Below are positions 38,908 through 51,185 of a stretch of DNA of 64,000 nucleotides, in pieces. Source of the DNA: Flaccisagitta enflata (lineage: Eukaryota; Chaetognatha; Sagittoidea; Aphragmophora). The position numbers were made by a program, and so were the translations under genes. Where the stretch lies: the NCBI GenBank assembly GCA_965153355.1, contig OZ231128.1:52266001-52330000 (forward strand). Direction: 5' to 3'. How positions within the stretch are numbered: position 1 is the stretch's first letter; each line of letters begins with the position of its first letter. The notes beneath the pieces are model-generated. The model had not been told where the DNA came from, did not search any database, and saw nothing but the letters and a program-made list of their open reading frames with translations.

Positions 38908-39971
38908 TGGGCAGGGGCCATATTTGAGGTCACTTGATCATTTGGGCAGGAGCAGTGAGGCCAAAGACCCCAAAAACCAAAAAAAAATATAGTGTGACAG
39001 ACGGACCGATGGACGGACCGAAGGACCAACAGACCGACAAAGCACGCGACTAAAAACGGTAATAGCATTGCACAATTCTTCAACGCATATGCATGTAGAA
39101 ACACTGTTATAGTGTGAAATAAAAGCAAAGTGCCTCATATAGAGATTGAGAATAAGATGGTTTTTAAAATCATCATCTTTTTGGGAATGTGGCAAAAACG
39201 AAATGACACGTGAAAAAAAAAAAGTGAGGATGTGGGAAAAGAAGATGAAACGCACATGAAGTGACTTTTAAAGAGTTTTATTCTGACTCTCCTTCCTCGC
39301 CATCCTTCTTCATCCTGCTCTGCCTCTTTGGGGGCGTTTCTAGTCAGAGACAATCGCGTTATTAACGGGCCACTCGGCTGCTCGCTACGTTCGTTCGCTC
39401 GCATCGCTTACTCCACTCACTCACTTCACAGCACTCCGTTTTGCTCCACTCCTTTTGCTTGCTCCTTCCATTCACGGGCTTGCTCACTCACTTTGGTCAC
39501 TCCCTCGTGGGACAGTTGAAATTCTTGAATGTGTGTTCACACTGTGATCGCGTTTCACGGGAAGAAACGCGTTTTTAGCGGTCACCAGAAACACGCCCTT
39601 TCTCCATCTCCTCCATCTCTTCTTCTTCATCCTTCTTTCAGAAAATATAGTTTAAAAAAATAATTCCAATGGTGAAAATATAGAATGGGAAAGAAAGAGC
39701 CGCGGCGACAGAGGAGGGGATGGCAACCCAGTGAAGGAGAAAAATGGGAGGGGGAGGGGGAAACTAGAGGAGTGGGGTACTCGGTGGTGCCCCCTTGTCG
39801 CAAGTTTAAATGCAACGATTTCTACCAATGTAATAAATGTTTAAAAGTGAAATTGTGATCTTGAGAAAATCACCGCCAACAAAGACAATTACAAGCCCAA
39901 TTACAGTTTACAGAAACTTTTACTACTTTTATTACTGTAATAGAGAAAGATTTTCAATTACAGTGGATCTT

Positions 39972-40042
<71 letters not shown>

Positions 40043-40530
40043 TTGAATACATGTCTGAAATGGCTTCACTTGGTTTTCTCTAAATGGATTCTTAAATCAA
40101 TTAAAGATGTAAATGACAAAAACGAACGTCAGCATGGAACTGTGCCTTTCTTCTTCATCTCCTTCTGTCCCGACAATCATTTAAATCTTTTCTTTTCTTT
40201 CCTTTTCTGTCCCTTTCTACGTTTTCTACCTATTTTCTCTAGGCTTTGTCTGTCCGTTTGTTGGTCTGTCCGTCCGTCCATCTGTCCGTGGTGATCGATT
40301 TGAAAAGTGTGAAAACAAGCATTTCTGGTGCTGCAGTTCTGATTGTCTGTGCGTGAGTAGGTATGGGGTCGGGTTTGCATGCCCCTGCCCACCCGTCCGC
40401 AACGATACTGTGACCCCGTGTCACTTGTTATTTTTACTTTTCCCTCAATTTTCATTCTAGTTTTCCCTTTCTTTCTCCTTTTCTTTTTCTTCTTACTCTT
40501 TATTTGCTTCGTTTTTATTCTTTGTTTTTG

Positions 40531-40575
<45 letters not shown>

Positions 40576-41452
40576 TGTTTTTGTTTTTGTTTTTGTTTTT
40601 GTTTTTAATTTCACTAAATCTTTCTTCTTGTCAGTATTATTTCATTCCTTGAATACCTGGTTCTACCATTTTCCCCTCCCTCTCACCCCCACCCCCTCCC
40701 CTGATTTTCTAGACCCTAAAACGCTTCTTTCGTATTTGTCTCGCGCCCTCTTCATTCTGGTTTATTAACCGATGACCTGTGTAATATAATTAATCGAGAT
40801 CCCCTAGTCATCGAATACACGTGATTATCGTTTTGACGTATCTTTGAAGCTTTTAAGATTACCCTTTCATAACTGTCAAGCGTTAACCATTTAACAATGC
40901 CGGATACACGACTAGCCATGGTCGCGTGCACCGTGGTAAGGAACAGCGGTGAAAATTATCAAGGCCGGATACACGGCAATCCAGTCGCAGGAGCAGTAAT
41001 GCAAAAACCGCTGGCAATTAAAAAATGTTACGGACGGACGGACGGATGGACAGACAGACCAACACGGCAAGGTGTCCGTGACTAAAAACTGAAAAAATAT
41101 GAGAAACATGCTTCAGCAAAAGAGCTATAAAAAGACCCGCACCTTAATGGAACAACTGACCTATCAACGGATGCACCAATCAACCAACCAGCGAGCGATG
41201 AAAATACGATATTGCGTGTTCGTCATTTAGGAGAAGGTGAGGGAAAGGCGAACGAGGTTCCTTTCAATTGTCAGTCGATTAAAAGATCACCACGACTATA
41301 TCACTTACATAGTCGATAGATAATATCCACAAAACGCCATTGTCATTGCCATTGCCCTTGCCAATGCCATTGCCCTTGCCATTGCCATTGCCATTGTCAT
41401 TGTCATTGTCATTGCCCTTGCCCTTGCCCTTGCCCTTGCCATTGCCCTTGCC
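38908..41452. repeat. Right arm of the ~5.2 kb palindrome
   Basis: Inverted copy of 36272-38871. Differences: shorter (GA)n, interrupted GTTTTT tract, a ~9-bp gap near 39778, a few homopolymer steps and a few substitutions near 39790-39840. Mirror features: hairpin repeat 38908-39057, family C MITE 39329-39598, hairpin copies 40240-40419 and 40960-41088. Confidence 0.95.
39978..40036. repeat. (GA)n microsatellite, right arm
   Basis: About 29 GA units, mirror of 37681-37794 but shorter. Confidence 0.95.
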
Positions 41453-42715
41453 ATTGCCATTGTCATTGTCATTGTCCTTGCCCTTGCCCTTGCCCTTGCC
41501 CTTGCCATTGCCATTGCCATTGCCATTGTCATTGCCCTTGCCCTTGCCCTTGCCATTGCCATTGTCATTGCCATTGCCATTGCCATTGTCATTGTCATTG
41601 CCCTTGCCCTTGCCCTTGCCCTTGCCATTGCCATTGCCATTGTCATTGCCATTGCCATTGCCGTTGCCGTTGCCATTGCCCTTGCCATTGCCATTGCCAT
41701 TGCCAATGTCATTGCCCTTGCCATTGCCATTGTCATTGTCATTGTCATTGTCATTGTCATTGCCATTGCCATTGCCATTGCCATTGCCAATGCCAATGCC
41801 AATGTCATTGCCCTTGCCATTGCCATTGCCATTGCCATTGACATTGCCATTGCTCAATGTCATTGCTTGTGCCATTGCCATTGTCATTGTCATTGTCATT
41901 GTCATTGCCATTGCCATTGCCATTGCCAATGCCAATGCCAATGTCATTGCCCTTGCCATTGCCATTGCCATTGCCAATGTCATTGCCCTTGCCATTGCCA
42001 TTGTCATTGTCATTGTCATTGCCATTGCCATTGCCATTGCCATTGCCATTGCCATTGCCATTGCCATTGCCATTGCCCTTGCCCTTGCCCTTGCCATTGC
42101 CATTGTCATTGCCATTGCCATTGCCATTGCCCTTGCCATTGCCATTGCCAATGCCAATGCCAATGTCATTGCCCTTGCCCTTGCCATTGCCATTGCCATT
42201 GCCATTGCCATTGTCATTACCATTGCCATTGCCATTGCCGCTGCACCATTGCATTGTCATTGCCTTGCCGCGCCAATGCCAATGCCATTGCCCAGCCACC
42301 ATTACCGTGCCATTGCCATTGTCATTATCGTGTCATTGCCATTCTGCCAATGCCATTGCTTATGCCATTGCCATTGTCGTGTCAGTGCCATTGCTGTTGC
42401 GCATGCCTGCCCTTGCCGCGCCATTGCTGACTGCACCAATGCCATTGCCATTATGCCATTGCCATTGCTGTTTCAAATACTCATTGCCATATATACCCTT
42501 GCCATTGCCATTACCACATTGCCATTGCCTTCTTTCCTTGCCCTTATACAACGCCATTGCCATTGTCATTGCCATTGCGCTGCCATTGCCATTGTCCATT
42601 GTCATTGCCGCCTGTCTGTTGCCAATGCCATTGCCATTGCCATTGTCATTGTCAGTGCCATTGCCGTTGCCATTGCCCTTGCCATTGCCATTGCCATTGC
42701 CATTGCCTTTCATAG
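41338..42715. repeat. (GCCATT)n hexanucleotide array, right
   Basis: Reverse-complement counterpart of the left array. The first ~115 bp mirror the left array exactly, then the hexamer order diverges. From 42240 the array becomes irregular (GCTGCACC, GCCGCGCC, TTCTTTCC interruptions). Frames of up to 515 codons are repeat artefacts. Confidence 0.95.
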
Positions 42716-42723
42716 AAATTTCA

Positions 42724-42880
42724 ACCTAGGCCAGTCAGCATCACTAGGCCAGTCAGCATCACTAGGCCAATCAGCATCACTTGGCCAGTCAGCATCACAA
42801 GGCCAGTCAGTAACACCAAACCAGTCAGCCTCACTAGACCAGTCAGCATCACCAGACCAGTCAGCATCACCAGAAAAAAA
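42724..42880. repeat. 18-bp minisatellite
   Basis: About nine copies of GGCCAGTCAGCATCACTA with small variations, lying between the hexamer array and the satellite. Confidence 0.9.
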
Positions 42881-42885
42881 AATTT

Positions 42886-45830
42886 GATGGCCTGAATGAA
42901 CTTAAACTTGAATGGATTTGAATGGGTTTAAATGACTTGTGATGGCTTCCAACAGATATTTCATTACAACCCATTTCAACTCATTCAAAGCCATCCAATC
43001 TGGTTGAAATTTCTATGAAAATCACCCATTATGTCATTGAAACCTATTCCTATTCAAGCCCATTCAAATCCGTTCCAATCCAGTCTAACCCGCCTATACA
43101 CCTCAATTTTGATGGCCTGAACGAAGCTGAATGAACTGGAATGGTTTCCATTTCTTTACAACCCATTCCAATTTGTTCAAAGCCATTCCAATCAGGATGA
43201 AATTTCTATGACAATCACTCTAATGTCATTGAAACCCATTCCAATTCATTCAAGCCCATTCAAGTCCATTCCAATCCAGTCTAAATCCCCCTATAAACCC
43301 CTACCTTTTAGCCCCTCCCATTCTAGGAACTCAAGTCAAAAGAACCAATAATTCTTCAATTTGAAGATTTCATTCAAGTCCATTCAAGTTTTCATTCGGG
43401 CTCTACCCTAAGAGGTAGAGCCTGAATGAAATTTTTCTTTAGTTTACATTATGGGTCAGTTTCTTGAATGGGAGGGGCTAAGAGGTAGGGGTTTAACGGG
43501 GGATTTAGAACCAATTTTGATGGCCTGAATGAACTTGAATGGACTTGAATGGACTTGAATGGATTTGAATGGGTTTGAATGACTTGTGATGGGTTCCAAC
43601 AAGAATTTCATTACAACCCATTCCAACTCGTTCAAAGCCATTCCAATCCGGTTGAAATTTCTATGAAAATCACCCTTAATGTCATTGAAACCCATTCCAA
43701 TTCATTCAAGCCCATTCAAGCCCATTCAAGCCCATTCCAATCCAGTCTAAATCCCCCTATAAACCCCTACCTTTTAGCCCCTCCCATTCTAGGAACTCAA
43801 CTCAAAAGAACCAATAATTCTTCATTTTGAAGATTTCATTCAAGTCCATTCAAGTTTTCATTCGGGCTCTACCCTAAGGGGTAGAGCTTGAATGAAATTT
43901 TTCTTTAGTTATCATTATGGTTCAGTTTCTTGAATGGGAGGGGCTAGAAAGATGAGGAATTTTAACGAGGGTCAGAATCAGTGATGGCCTGAATGAACTT
44001 GAATGGACTTGAGTGGAATTGAATGAGTTGAATATTGTGATGATTCAACAAGAATTTCATTGCAACCCATTCCAACTCGTTCAAAGCCATTCCAATCTGG
44101 TTGAAATTTCTATGAAAATCACCCTTAATGTCATTGAAACCCATTCCAATTCATTCAAGCACATTCAAGTCCATTCAAATCCATTTCAATCCATTTCAAT
44201 CAAGTCTAAATCCCCCTATAAACTTCTACCTTTGATCCCCTCCCATTCTGGGAACTCAACTCAAAAGAACCAATAATTCTTCATTTTGAAGATTTCATTC
44301 AAGTCCATTCAAGTTTTTCATTCGGGCTCTACCTAAGGGGTAGAGCTTGAATGTAATTTTTCTTTAGTTATCATTATGGTTCAGTTTCTTGAATGGGAGG
44401 GGCTAAGAGGTAGGGGTTGCTTAAACAATTTTGATGGCCTGAATGAGCAGATGGACTTGAATGAACTTGAATGGACTTGAATGGATTTGAATGGTTAGAT
44501 AGTGTGATAGGTTCAAGAATTTCATTACAACCCATTCCAACTCGTTCAAAACCATTCCAATCCGGTTAAGAATTTATGAAAATCACCGTAATGTCATTGA
44601 AACCCATTCCAATTCATTCAAGTCATTCAAGTCATTCAATCAGTCTAAATCTAAACCCTACCTTTAGCCCTCCCTACAGGAACTCAACTCAAAAGAACCA
44701 ATAATTCTTCGTTTTGAAGATTTCATTCAAGTCCATTCAAGTTTTCATTCGGGCTCTAGCCTAAGGGTGACTTGAATGAGAGGCCCCTCTTCAGTTATCG
44801 TACATGGTTCAGTTTCTTGAATGGGGAGGGGGCTAGAAAGAGGGTTTTGGCAGAGATTGGAACAGGCTGATGGCCTGAATGAACTTGAATGGACTTGGAT
44901 GGATATTGAATGGATTTGAATGGGTTTGAATGACTTGTGATGGGTTCCAACAAGAATTTCATTACAACCCATTCAAACTCGTTCAAAGCCATTCCAATCC
45001 GGTTGAAATTTCTATGAAAATCTCCCTTAATGTCATTGAAACCCATTCCCAGATTCATTCAAGTCCATTCAGTCCATTTCAAATCCATTTGATATTGGTC
45101 TAGAAATCCCTATAAGCCCCCTACCTTTAGCCTCCCATTCTACTAGAACTCCAACTCAAAGACAATAATTCTTCATTTTGGAAAGTTTTCATTCAGAAGT
45201 CCATTCAAGTTTTCATTCGGGCTCTACCCTAAGGGGTAGAGCTTGAATGAAATTTTTCTTTAGTTATCATTATGGTTCAGTTTCTTGAATGGGAGGGGCT
45301 AAGAGGTAGGGGTTTAATGGGGGATTTAGAACCAATTTTGATGGCCTGAATGAACTTGAATGGACTTGAATGGATTTGAATGGGTTTGAATGACTTGTGA
45401 TGGGTTCCAACAAATTTCATTACAACCCATTCCCACTCGTTCAAGCCATTCCAATCAGGTTGAAAATTTAAAATCACCCTTAATGTCATTGAAACCCATT
45501 CCAATTCATTCAAGCCCATTCAAGTCTGAACAGTTTCTTGAATGGGAGGGGCTAAGAGGTAGGGGTTTAATGGGGGATTTAGAACCAATTTTGATGGCCT
45601 GAATGAACTTGAACGGACTTGAATGGATTTGAATGGGTTTGAATGACTTGTGATGGGTTCCAACAAGAATTTCATTACAACCCATTCCAACTCGTTCAAA
45701 GCCATTCCAATCCGGTTGAAATTTCTATGAAAATCACCCTTAATGTCATTGAAACCCATTCCAATTCATTCAAGCCCATTCAAGTCCATTCAAATTCATT
45801 CCAATCCAGTCTAAATCCCCCTATAAACCA
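42886..45830. repeat. ~450-bp satellite array of self-complementary units
   Basis: GATGGCCTGAATGAAC-type unit starts lie at 42886, 43111, 43519, 43983, 44433, 44869, 45340 and 45593, so there are eight units, the full ones 436-471 bp. Within a unit, CTTGAATGGATTTGAATGGG on one side is complementary to CCCATTC..ATTCAAGTCC on the other, and GGGAGGGGCTAAGAGGTAGG to CCTACCTTTTAGCCCCTCCC. GGGCTCTACCCTAAGGGGTA(GAG) forms a third hairpin. Units near 44350-45200 show many small indels. No coding content. Confidence 0.9.
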
Positions 45831-45837
45831 CTTGGTT

Positions 45838-46052
45838 TGTTTTTAGTTGCAGATACGCAACTCTAAGAGGCTTAGTCCATCTGTCCGTCCGTCAGTCCGT
45901 TGATCCGTCCAGGGTCATCGAGTTTAAAAGTTGGAAAACAAGCATTTATGGTACTTCTTGCGTATGTTTGAATGTTGGGGGAGGGTTTTGGTGTGGATGG
46001 GGGATGGATGCCTCTGCCCACCCGTCCACATTCATATTGTGAACCCGCATCA
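45838..46052 (-). repeat. Hairpin-ended repeat, stem type GTTGC
   Basis: Starts GTTTTTAGTTGCAGATACGC, then AACTCTAAGAGGCTTAG and a CCGTCCGTCAGTCCG run. GAGTTTAAAAGTTGGAAAAC and GATGCCTCTGCCCACCCGTC follow. Stem GTTGC..GCAAC. The TCCGGCCTTG end is missing; 53886-54065 is the closest relative. Confidence 0.65.
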
Positions 46053-46059
46053 CTTTTTC

Positions 46060-46760
46060 AATGACCATTCAATCTCTTTCAGTCACATGTTCGTGACCAT
46101 CTTTGTCCGTCTGTCGGTTGAAGGAGTTCTTCAAGTCAGATTGGAATGAAATTTGGTACGGTGATGGAACATGATATGAAGGCTGCGTACTAAATTTCAA
46201 CCTCTTCCTGTGATTCATTTGCACGTAATAACCATTTGATCTTTTCAGTTGCGTGCATGCGGCCATGTCCGTCCGTCGGTCCATCCATTGGTTAGAGGGG
46301 TTCCTCAAGTCTTATTGGAATGAAACCCGGTACAATGATGTAACATGTGTTGGGTCAGTGTATCAAATTTCAACCTTTTACTTGGATATTTGATTGCAGA
46401 TGATTGTCATTTGAAATCTTTCAGTCGCATCCACGCAACCACATCCATCCATTGGTCCGTCGGTCGGTTGGAGGGGTTCCTCAAGTTGGATTGGAATGAA
46501 ACCCGGTACACTGGAAGAACATGATATGAGGGGTTTGTGTACCAAATTTGAACCTTCTCCCATGGTTTGTTTGTTCACAATTATCTTTTTCGGTTGCCAG
46601 CTAAAAAATTTGGCTGCCAGACAAAAAATTCGGCTGCCAGACAAAAAATTTCGGCTCCCAAGCCAAACAAAAAATTATGACTCTTGTATGAGAATTTTAT
46701 GAGACAAGACGCTGGAAACAAGTTAGCCAACTATTTTGTGGGCCTTTTGGTCGGTCTGTT
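46060..46760. repeat. Family D: ~175-bp tandem units, copy 1
   Basis: Three units (about 46072, 46247, 46421), each with GTCCGTCGGTTGGAGGGGTT, CCTCAAGT..GATTGGAATGAA, CCCGGTACA..GGAACATGATATGA and ACCAAATTTGAACCTT. They are followed by CGGCTGCCAGACAAAAAATT steps. A two-unit copy is at 52690-53240. Confidence 0.8.
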
Positions 46761-47043
46761 CATCTATCAGTCCATCAGTCCTCTTAGTGCAAGATACTTT
46801 TTTGCCCTTTTTTAGCAAAAAAAAAAGGCGATGCCGAATGGGTGAGTGTGATGTTGACTGAGTGGGGGTGATTATGCTGATTGTGTGGGTGATGTCAACT
46901 TGGTTAAGGTGATGCTGACAGTCTCAGAACCAATCATAAAGCTTCTCTCTAGGGCCAATTAGAAATCTAAAAGAAACGCTAAATTCTCGGCATTCAGATT
47001 GTCAAGTTCTTTGAAGTTTTACACGCCGTGTCTCATTTCGTTA
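46761..47043. other. Unassigned
   Basis: Contains GTGATG..GTGGGTGATGTCAACTT-like degenerate steps (46840-46920); no gene. Confidence 0.3.
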
Positions 47044-47640
47044 CTATCTAGAACATATGTATATCGACAGGCATTTTAAGCAATAACTCTGTTAAGAATC
47101 AAGAATTTATATAAAAATCAGTGAGATTCTGAAACTATTTCGAATTTCTGACTAAATGCCGCAAACCGCATCGTTATAGCTCAAGGCGTTTAGAATTGAC
47201 AGGCAAAACAAGATTGATACTTCAATTAGAAAATGGCCAAAAAAATGCATCTAGTTTCTTTTCAAGTTACTAAGTCTCCTTTCAGATAGATTGGAGGTTT
47301 TTTCCACCCTATTTTTGGTCCTAATTACAGCGCCCAACACCTTTGCTACATTATCTTGGTTGATTTCAACCTCTCTGAATCATTGGGATTGCAACTGAAG
47401 CAAAAGGGAGAACATGGCATATGCTAAGGAATTTTTTAAATAAAGTTTTATGAAGGATAGTTATCATGCATTTATACAAAGCATTTGTGTTAAAGTGCTT
47501 AGAAAATCCACATTCAAATATGTGTTGAAACACAAAGACATATTATCAAGTATCTGACATGATTTACCGGTTTTTCTTTGATTCCTATACTGCTAAATTA
47601 ACCAATCCCCATACTGTCGATATACTTATGTTCTAGATAG
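47044..47640. mobile_element. 597-bp TA-flanked MITE, copy 2 (inverted)
   Basis: Ends CTATCTAGAACATATGTAT and CGATATACTTATGTTC, then TAGATAG, with TA on both sides. Reverse complement of 30168-30765 with scattered substitutions and one net base of length difference. Confidence 0.85.
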
Positions 47641-47850
47641 TACAATGTCTAGCTCTCTAGACTGCTACATTTACGGGGTTCCTTTGGGCGACCTGATGAA
47701 ATCATGTGTGGTAACAAACTTTTACCATTCAGTTTGCGCCGAGGCGCTTGTTAATATTTTATGGATTTTTCCGTGTGATGTATAATGATAAGTTGTTCGA
47801 TTTCAATGGTTATCCTTAAGCTGTATTATGTTTTGTACTTATGTCCTTAG

Positions 47851-48002
47851 ACGGGTGGCCAGGGTACGGGTGGCAAGGTACGGGTAGCCTTTGTCAAGGT
47901 ACGGGTGGCCTTCATCAAGGTACAGGTGGCCTTGGTCCAGGTAGGGGTGGCCATCGGCAAGGTAGGGGTGGCCTTGCGGTTGGCCATAGGGGTGGCCATG
48001 AT
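47851..48002. repeat. ~21-bp GGTACGGGTGGCC minisatellite
   Basis: About seven units of the form AAGGTACGGGTGGCCTT, with CAT/TGG variants. Confidence 0.85.
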
Positions 48003-48569
48003 CGACTTTGCTTCTTCTCTTTCTCTCAAGTGACATCAACAGTATACGCTAACTGTCACTTATTCTCGTCCTAATTTGTACGCCTCATATCCTATCCGCG
48101 TTGCCCTATCCCGTTTTCCCCTACATGTTGCCCTAACTTACCCTTGTTGTTTGTTGTGTCCCTTACCTCGTCCCCTGATTTGTCAACCATTAGTCACATC
48201 GTTCGTCGTCACGTATCTCGTAGACCATGTCCTCTCATTGTCTGTCTCTTAGTTATTGTTGTGGTCGTAATCGTCATTGCTTTTGCTTAAATTCGTTCGC
48301 TCACGTTGTCGCATCGCAGTCGTCGTCTATCCCCGTCCAGGAACATTGGTAATTAGTATTTGAAATATTATTGCTATTGTGTTTGAGTTATATTTGAATC
48401 GTACTTGAGTTTCATTTAAGTCGTATTTAAGTAGCGTTTAAGTTTGTAGTTTAACTTATATTTTGTCCCTCGCTTCTCTCTTTTATAAGTATTGACGATT
48501 CGTCTTCGGTTGCAAATGCCCTTTTACGCTCATCAACGTCTTCGTTATTAGCTGGAAAGAATTACACAT
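48003..48569. other. Unassigned, GC-richer segment
   Basis: Contains a pyrimidine-rich TTCTTCTCTTTCTCTCAAG near 48010 and less AT-rich DNA to about 48360, but all frames are short and no motif is recognised. Repeated TTTAAGT(C)GTATTT steps lie at 48360-48450. Confidence 0.3.
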
Positions 48570-48716
48570 TTTACTTTTTATAAGAATCTAGTTTATAAGA
48601 ACATCAAGCCTTGAAATAGCTAAAAAATTAAGAACATTGTAGTTGTTTTACTAGTAGCTATCTCTATCTCTTTCAAAGGCTTTATAAAAAAAATGACGTT
48701 CTTATAAAAGATAAAA
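48570..48716. mobile_element. Short TTATAAGAAC element (copy 2)
   Basis: Close relative of 888-1032: TTTTTATAAGAATCTAG start, TAGCTATCTCTATCTCTTT centre, and GACGTTCTTATAAAAGATA end. Confidence 0.6.
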
Positions 48717-48756
48717 AGCTTCAAAATTATAGGGGACTGTAATTTTTGAAGATACA

Positions 48757-48932
48757 CTACAAAAAAATAAAAAAATAATAAAAAAAAATTTCGAAAAAAA
48801 AAATTTCCAAAAAAATCTTTTCAAAAAAAAAAATTTTCAAAAAAAAAAAAATTCAAAAAACAATTTCCAAAAAAAAAAAAAAATTTTTTTATGAAAAAAA
48901 TTTTTTTATGAAAAAAATTTTTTTGAAAAAAT
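48757..48932. repeat. A/T homopolymer tract
   Basis: Runs of AAAAAAATTTC and TTTTTTTATG; low complexity. Confidence 0.85.
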
Positions 48933-48939
48933 AATTGAT

Positions 48940-49190
48940 GTCCATGATGGCATGCATACCTTACAGTCCATGACGGCATACCTTTAAGTCCATGACGGCA
49001 TACCTTAAAGTCCATGACGGCATACCTTAAAGTCCATGACGGCATACCTTAAAGTCCATGACGGCATACCTTAAAGTCCATGACGGCATACCTTAAAGTC
49101 CATGACGGCATACCTTAAAGTCCATGACGACACACCTTAAAGTCCATGACGGCACACCTTAAAGTCCATGACGGCACACCTTGGTCCTTG
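48940..49190. repeat. 22-bp minisatellite
   Basis: About eleven units of AAAGTCCATGACGGCATACC (plus TT); the last three carry CACACC in place of CATACC. Very homogeneous, so recently expanded. Confidence 0.95.
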
Positions 49191-49295
49191 GAGTCCTTGA
49201 CGGCAAAACTTCTTTAGAGGAATGGCATGGGTTATTTTATGCAATATTAGCAATATCTGTTTTTAAAACAGTCCACGGGAAGAAAAAACACACAC

Positions 49296-49299
<4 letters not shown>

Positions 49300-49370
<71 letters not shown>
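49300..49370. repeat. (GT)n microsatellite
   Basis: About 35 pure GT units. Confidence 0.95.
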
Positions 49371-49371
<1 letters not shown>

Positions 49372-49376
49372 CCCAC

Positions 49377-49760
49377 AACAGTAATATATTACTACATAAA
49401 TCAGTTTATATCTCATAAACCAGACTTCAGATTTAAATCGAATTTTGCAGGAGCTGTTTAATTGACATTATTTACCTGTTTACTAAGTTTTAAAAAAATT
49501 TATAAACTTTTACTACCCTTTGCCTATGAAAACTGCTTAAGTCCTAGTAACATATTACTACATAAATAAGCTAATATCTCATAAACCAGGCTTCAGATTT
49601 AATTCGAATTTTGCAGGGGTTGTTTATTTACTATCCTCTACTTGTATACCAAATTAGAAAAAAATTCACATACTTTTACTACCCTCTACCTATGTAAACC
49701 ACCTAAGCCCCAGCTAAATATTACTACAAAAATAATAGGCAAAGGGTAGTAAAAGTTTAT
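49377..49760. repeat. ~165-bp tandem duplication
   Basis: GTAACATATTACTACATAAA and CTCATAAACCAG.CTTCAGAT occur at about 49381 and 49548. A third partial start (AATATTACTACAAAAAT) is at 49715. 49740-49800 carries an inverted AAGGGTAGTAAAAGTT against AACTTTTACTACCCTT at 49505. Confidence 0.75.
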
Positions 49761-49920
49761 GAATTTTTTTGAAAATTGGTACACAAGCTCCCATTGACAT
49801 AATAATAACACTGGTAAAGTTTCATGAACTTCTGAAGTCTGGATCAAAAGATATGAGAAGGTTCTAGACACACAGACAGACAGACACACAGACTAGCACA
49901 AACAGGCTATCTCATAGTCC

Positions 49921-49943
49921 ACCGACGAAAACTGTTCGTCGGG
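49921..49943. other. Perfect 8-bp-stem hairpin
   Basis: CCGACGAA-AACTG-TTCGTCGG. It follows a GACAGACAGACACACAG stretch. Role unknown. Confidence 0.6.
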
Positions 49944-50039
49944 GACAAAAAGTGTAGTTCTACGACTGCCATTAGCTATCAGTATCACGCTTTTTTGGAC
50001 TAACGTTTTTCATAGTCAATATAATCCCGCAACCTTATC

Positions 50040-50288
50040 GTGAATACGTGGACATCGCATCGCTTCGGGCGCCGCCTCATCATCACAAGCCGCTACAGTC
50101 GCCTCCCCTTCTTCCACTTCGTTTTGCCTCCGGCGGTCTCACAAGCTGCCGTCAGTTCGCATCGTCATTGGCAGCAACTTAGCTGTCATTGCTGCGGTCC
50201 GGGCGCTACCCTTTCAAAGGAGTCATCCTTTCGGGTCATCACCCTTCGCCGTCATCCTCTTTGTAACCCGGTGTTACTTAACAGATAA
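50040..50288 (+). pseudogene. Possible decayed coding segment
   Basis: GC-richer than its surroundings. One frame is open for 82 codons and includes WQQLSCHCCGPGATLSKES, whose spaced Cys/His could be a decayed zinc-binding or retroelement segment. I do not recognise a family. It lies 155 bp upstream of the exon-like segment at 50444 and could belong to the same decayed gene or retroelement. Confidence 0.25.
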
Positions 50289-50443
50289 GTTTACCGAGTT
50301 CTAGTTATCCCTGTCTAGTTCTCAGACGGAGCCTGTCCTCTTCCTCCTCCCAATTGAATAACACGCACTTTCACTCCTCTGCTCATACCAGAACCAGCTG
50401 AGGCTAGATAAACCTAAGATTCCTTTTTCAATTTCCTTCCCAG

Positions 50444-50704
50444 AACCAAAAATACAAGGGTAAACTTCCTTCCAACGTCGGCCTCATCCCGCTTCCGGTG
50501 ACAACATTTGGTATGTGGGAAGAAAATGCCGCCGCGAACCTGCTTGAGATTGTCCGCACTCGGACGAATAACTTGCGTGGTGACGAGAAACTGAACAAAC
50601 GTCACTTTTTTGAGCGACTCTCAGTCACCTTACAACGCGAAAATGGAGCCATGCTCCTTGAACGTAGCCCACTACCGCCCGCTTCCGTTGATGGTGAACT
50701 CTAA
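50444..50704 (+). pseudogene. Exon-like segment, possible retroelement C-terminus
   Basis: Follows a strong acceptor-like tract (TTTTTCAATTTCCTTCCCAG). The frame is open for 86 codons to a TAA-adjacent stop at 50702-50704. It reads NQKYKGKLPSNVGLIPLP, VTTFGMWEENAAANLLEIV, RTRTNNLRGDEKLNKRHFF and ERLSVTLQRENGAMLLERS. The pattern 'P..TFG.W...A...L..I..RT...F..RLSV.LQR.N..ML' resembles C-termini of some invertebrate non-LTR reverse-transcriptase proteins. This is an impression from pattern, not a search. No RT motifs lie upstream in the window. Confidence 0.35.
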
Positions 50705-50819
50705 ATGATGTGACAATGATCTTTAACTCAAAACCCCAAATACCCCTCTATTCGTTACCTCCCCCCTCCTTTTGGCTGTGATCGCATATATTATCTTTGT
50801 CGAAAAAAAAAATAACACT

Positions 50820-51185
50820 TGCTGATATTAATATTTTCATTTGCAACGTTGACTGTGATAAAATTTTGATTGCTTGTGTTCCCTTTTTCTTTCAGAAAAA
50901 AAAAAGGACGTCTCATAAGTGTCTTTCATCTCTTTCACATTTTGGTTAGAAAAAAAATTTACTGTTATTATTTAGTGGCTTATGCAATATTGACGGTTAC
51001 TGATTTTGTTTGCCATGTCTTCCTCTTCTTTTTCAGAAAAAAAAAAAAAGATCCAAGATGGATCTTTGTGGAAAATAACTGCTATTATTATTATTTTCAT
51101 GTGCAACGCTGACTGTCATAGATCTTTGATTGCCTGTGTTCCCTATCTCTTTCAGAGATCCAAGATCGAATACGACGTCATTAGA
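50820..51185 (+). repeat. Tandem triplication of a ~100-bp acceptor-like module
   Basis: Three successive modules have CAACGTTGACTGTGATA- or CAACGCTGACTGTCATA-like text, then TTGATTGCTTGTGTTCCC and a pyrimidine tract ending TTTCAG at about 50895, 51037 and 51156. Each TTTCAG looks like a 3' splice site. After the third comes RSKIEYDVIRCDS then stop. Confidence 0.55.

Noticed and set aside
41340-42887. 515-codon plus frame
   Set aside because: It is the (GCCATT)n array read through into the 18-bp minisatellite.
48940-49190. Possible CRISPR-like array (22-bp repeats)
   Set aside because: Units are contiguous with no spacers, and the sequence is eukaryotic.
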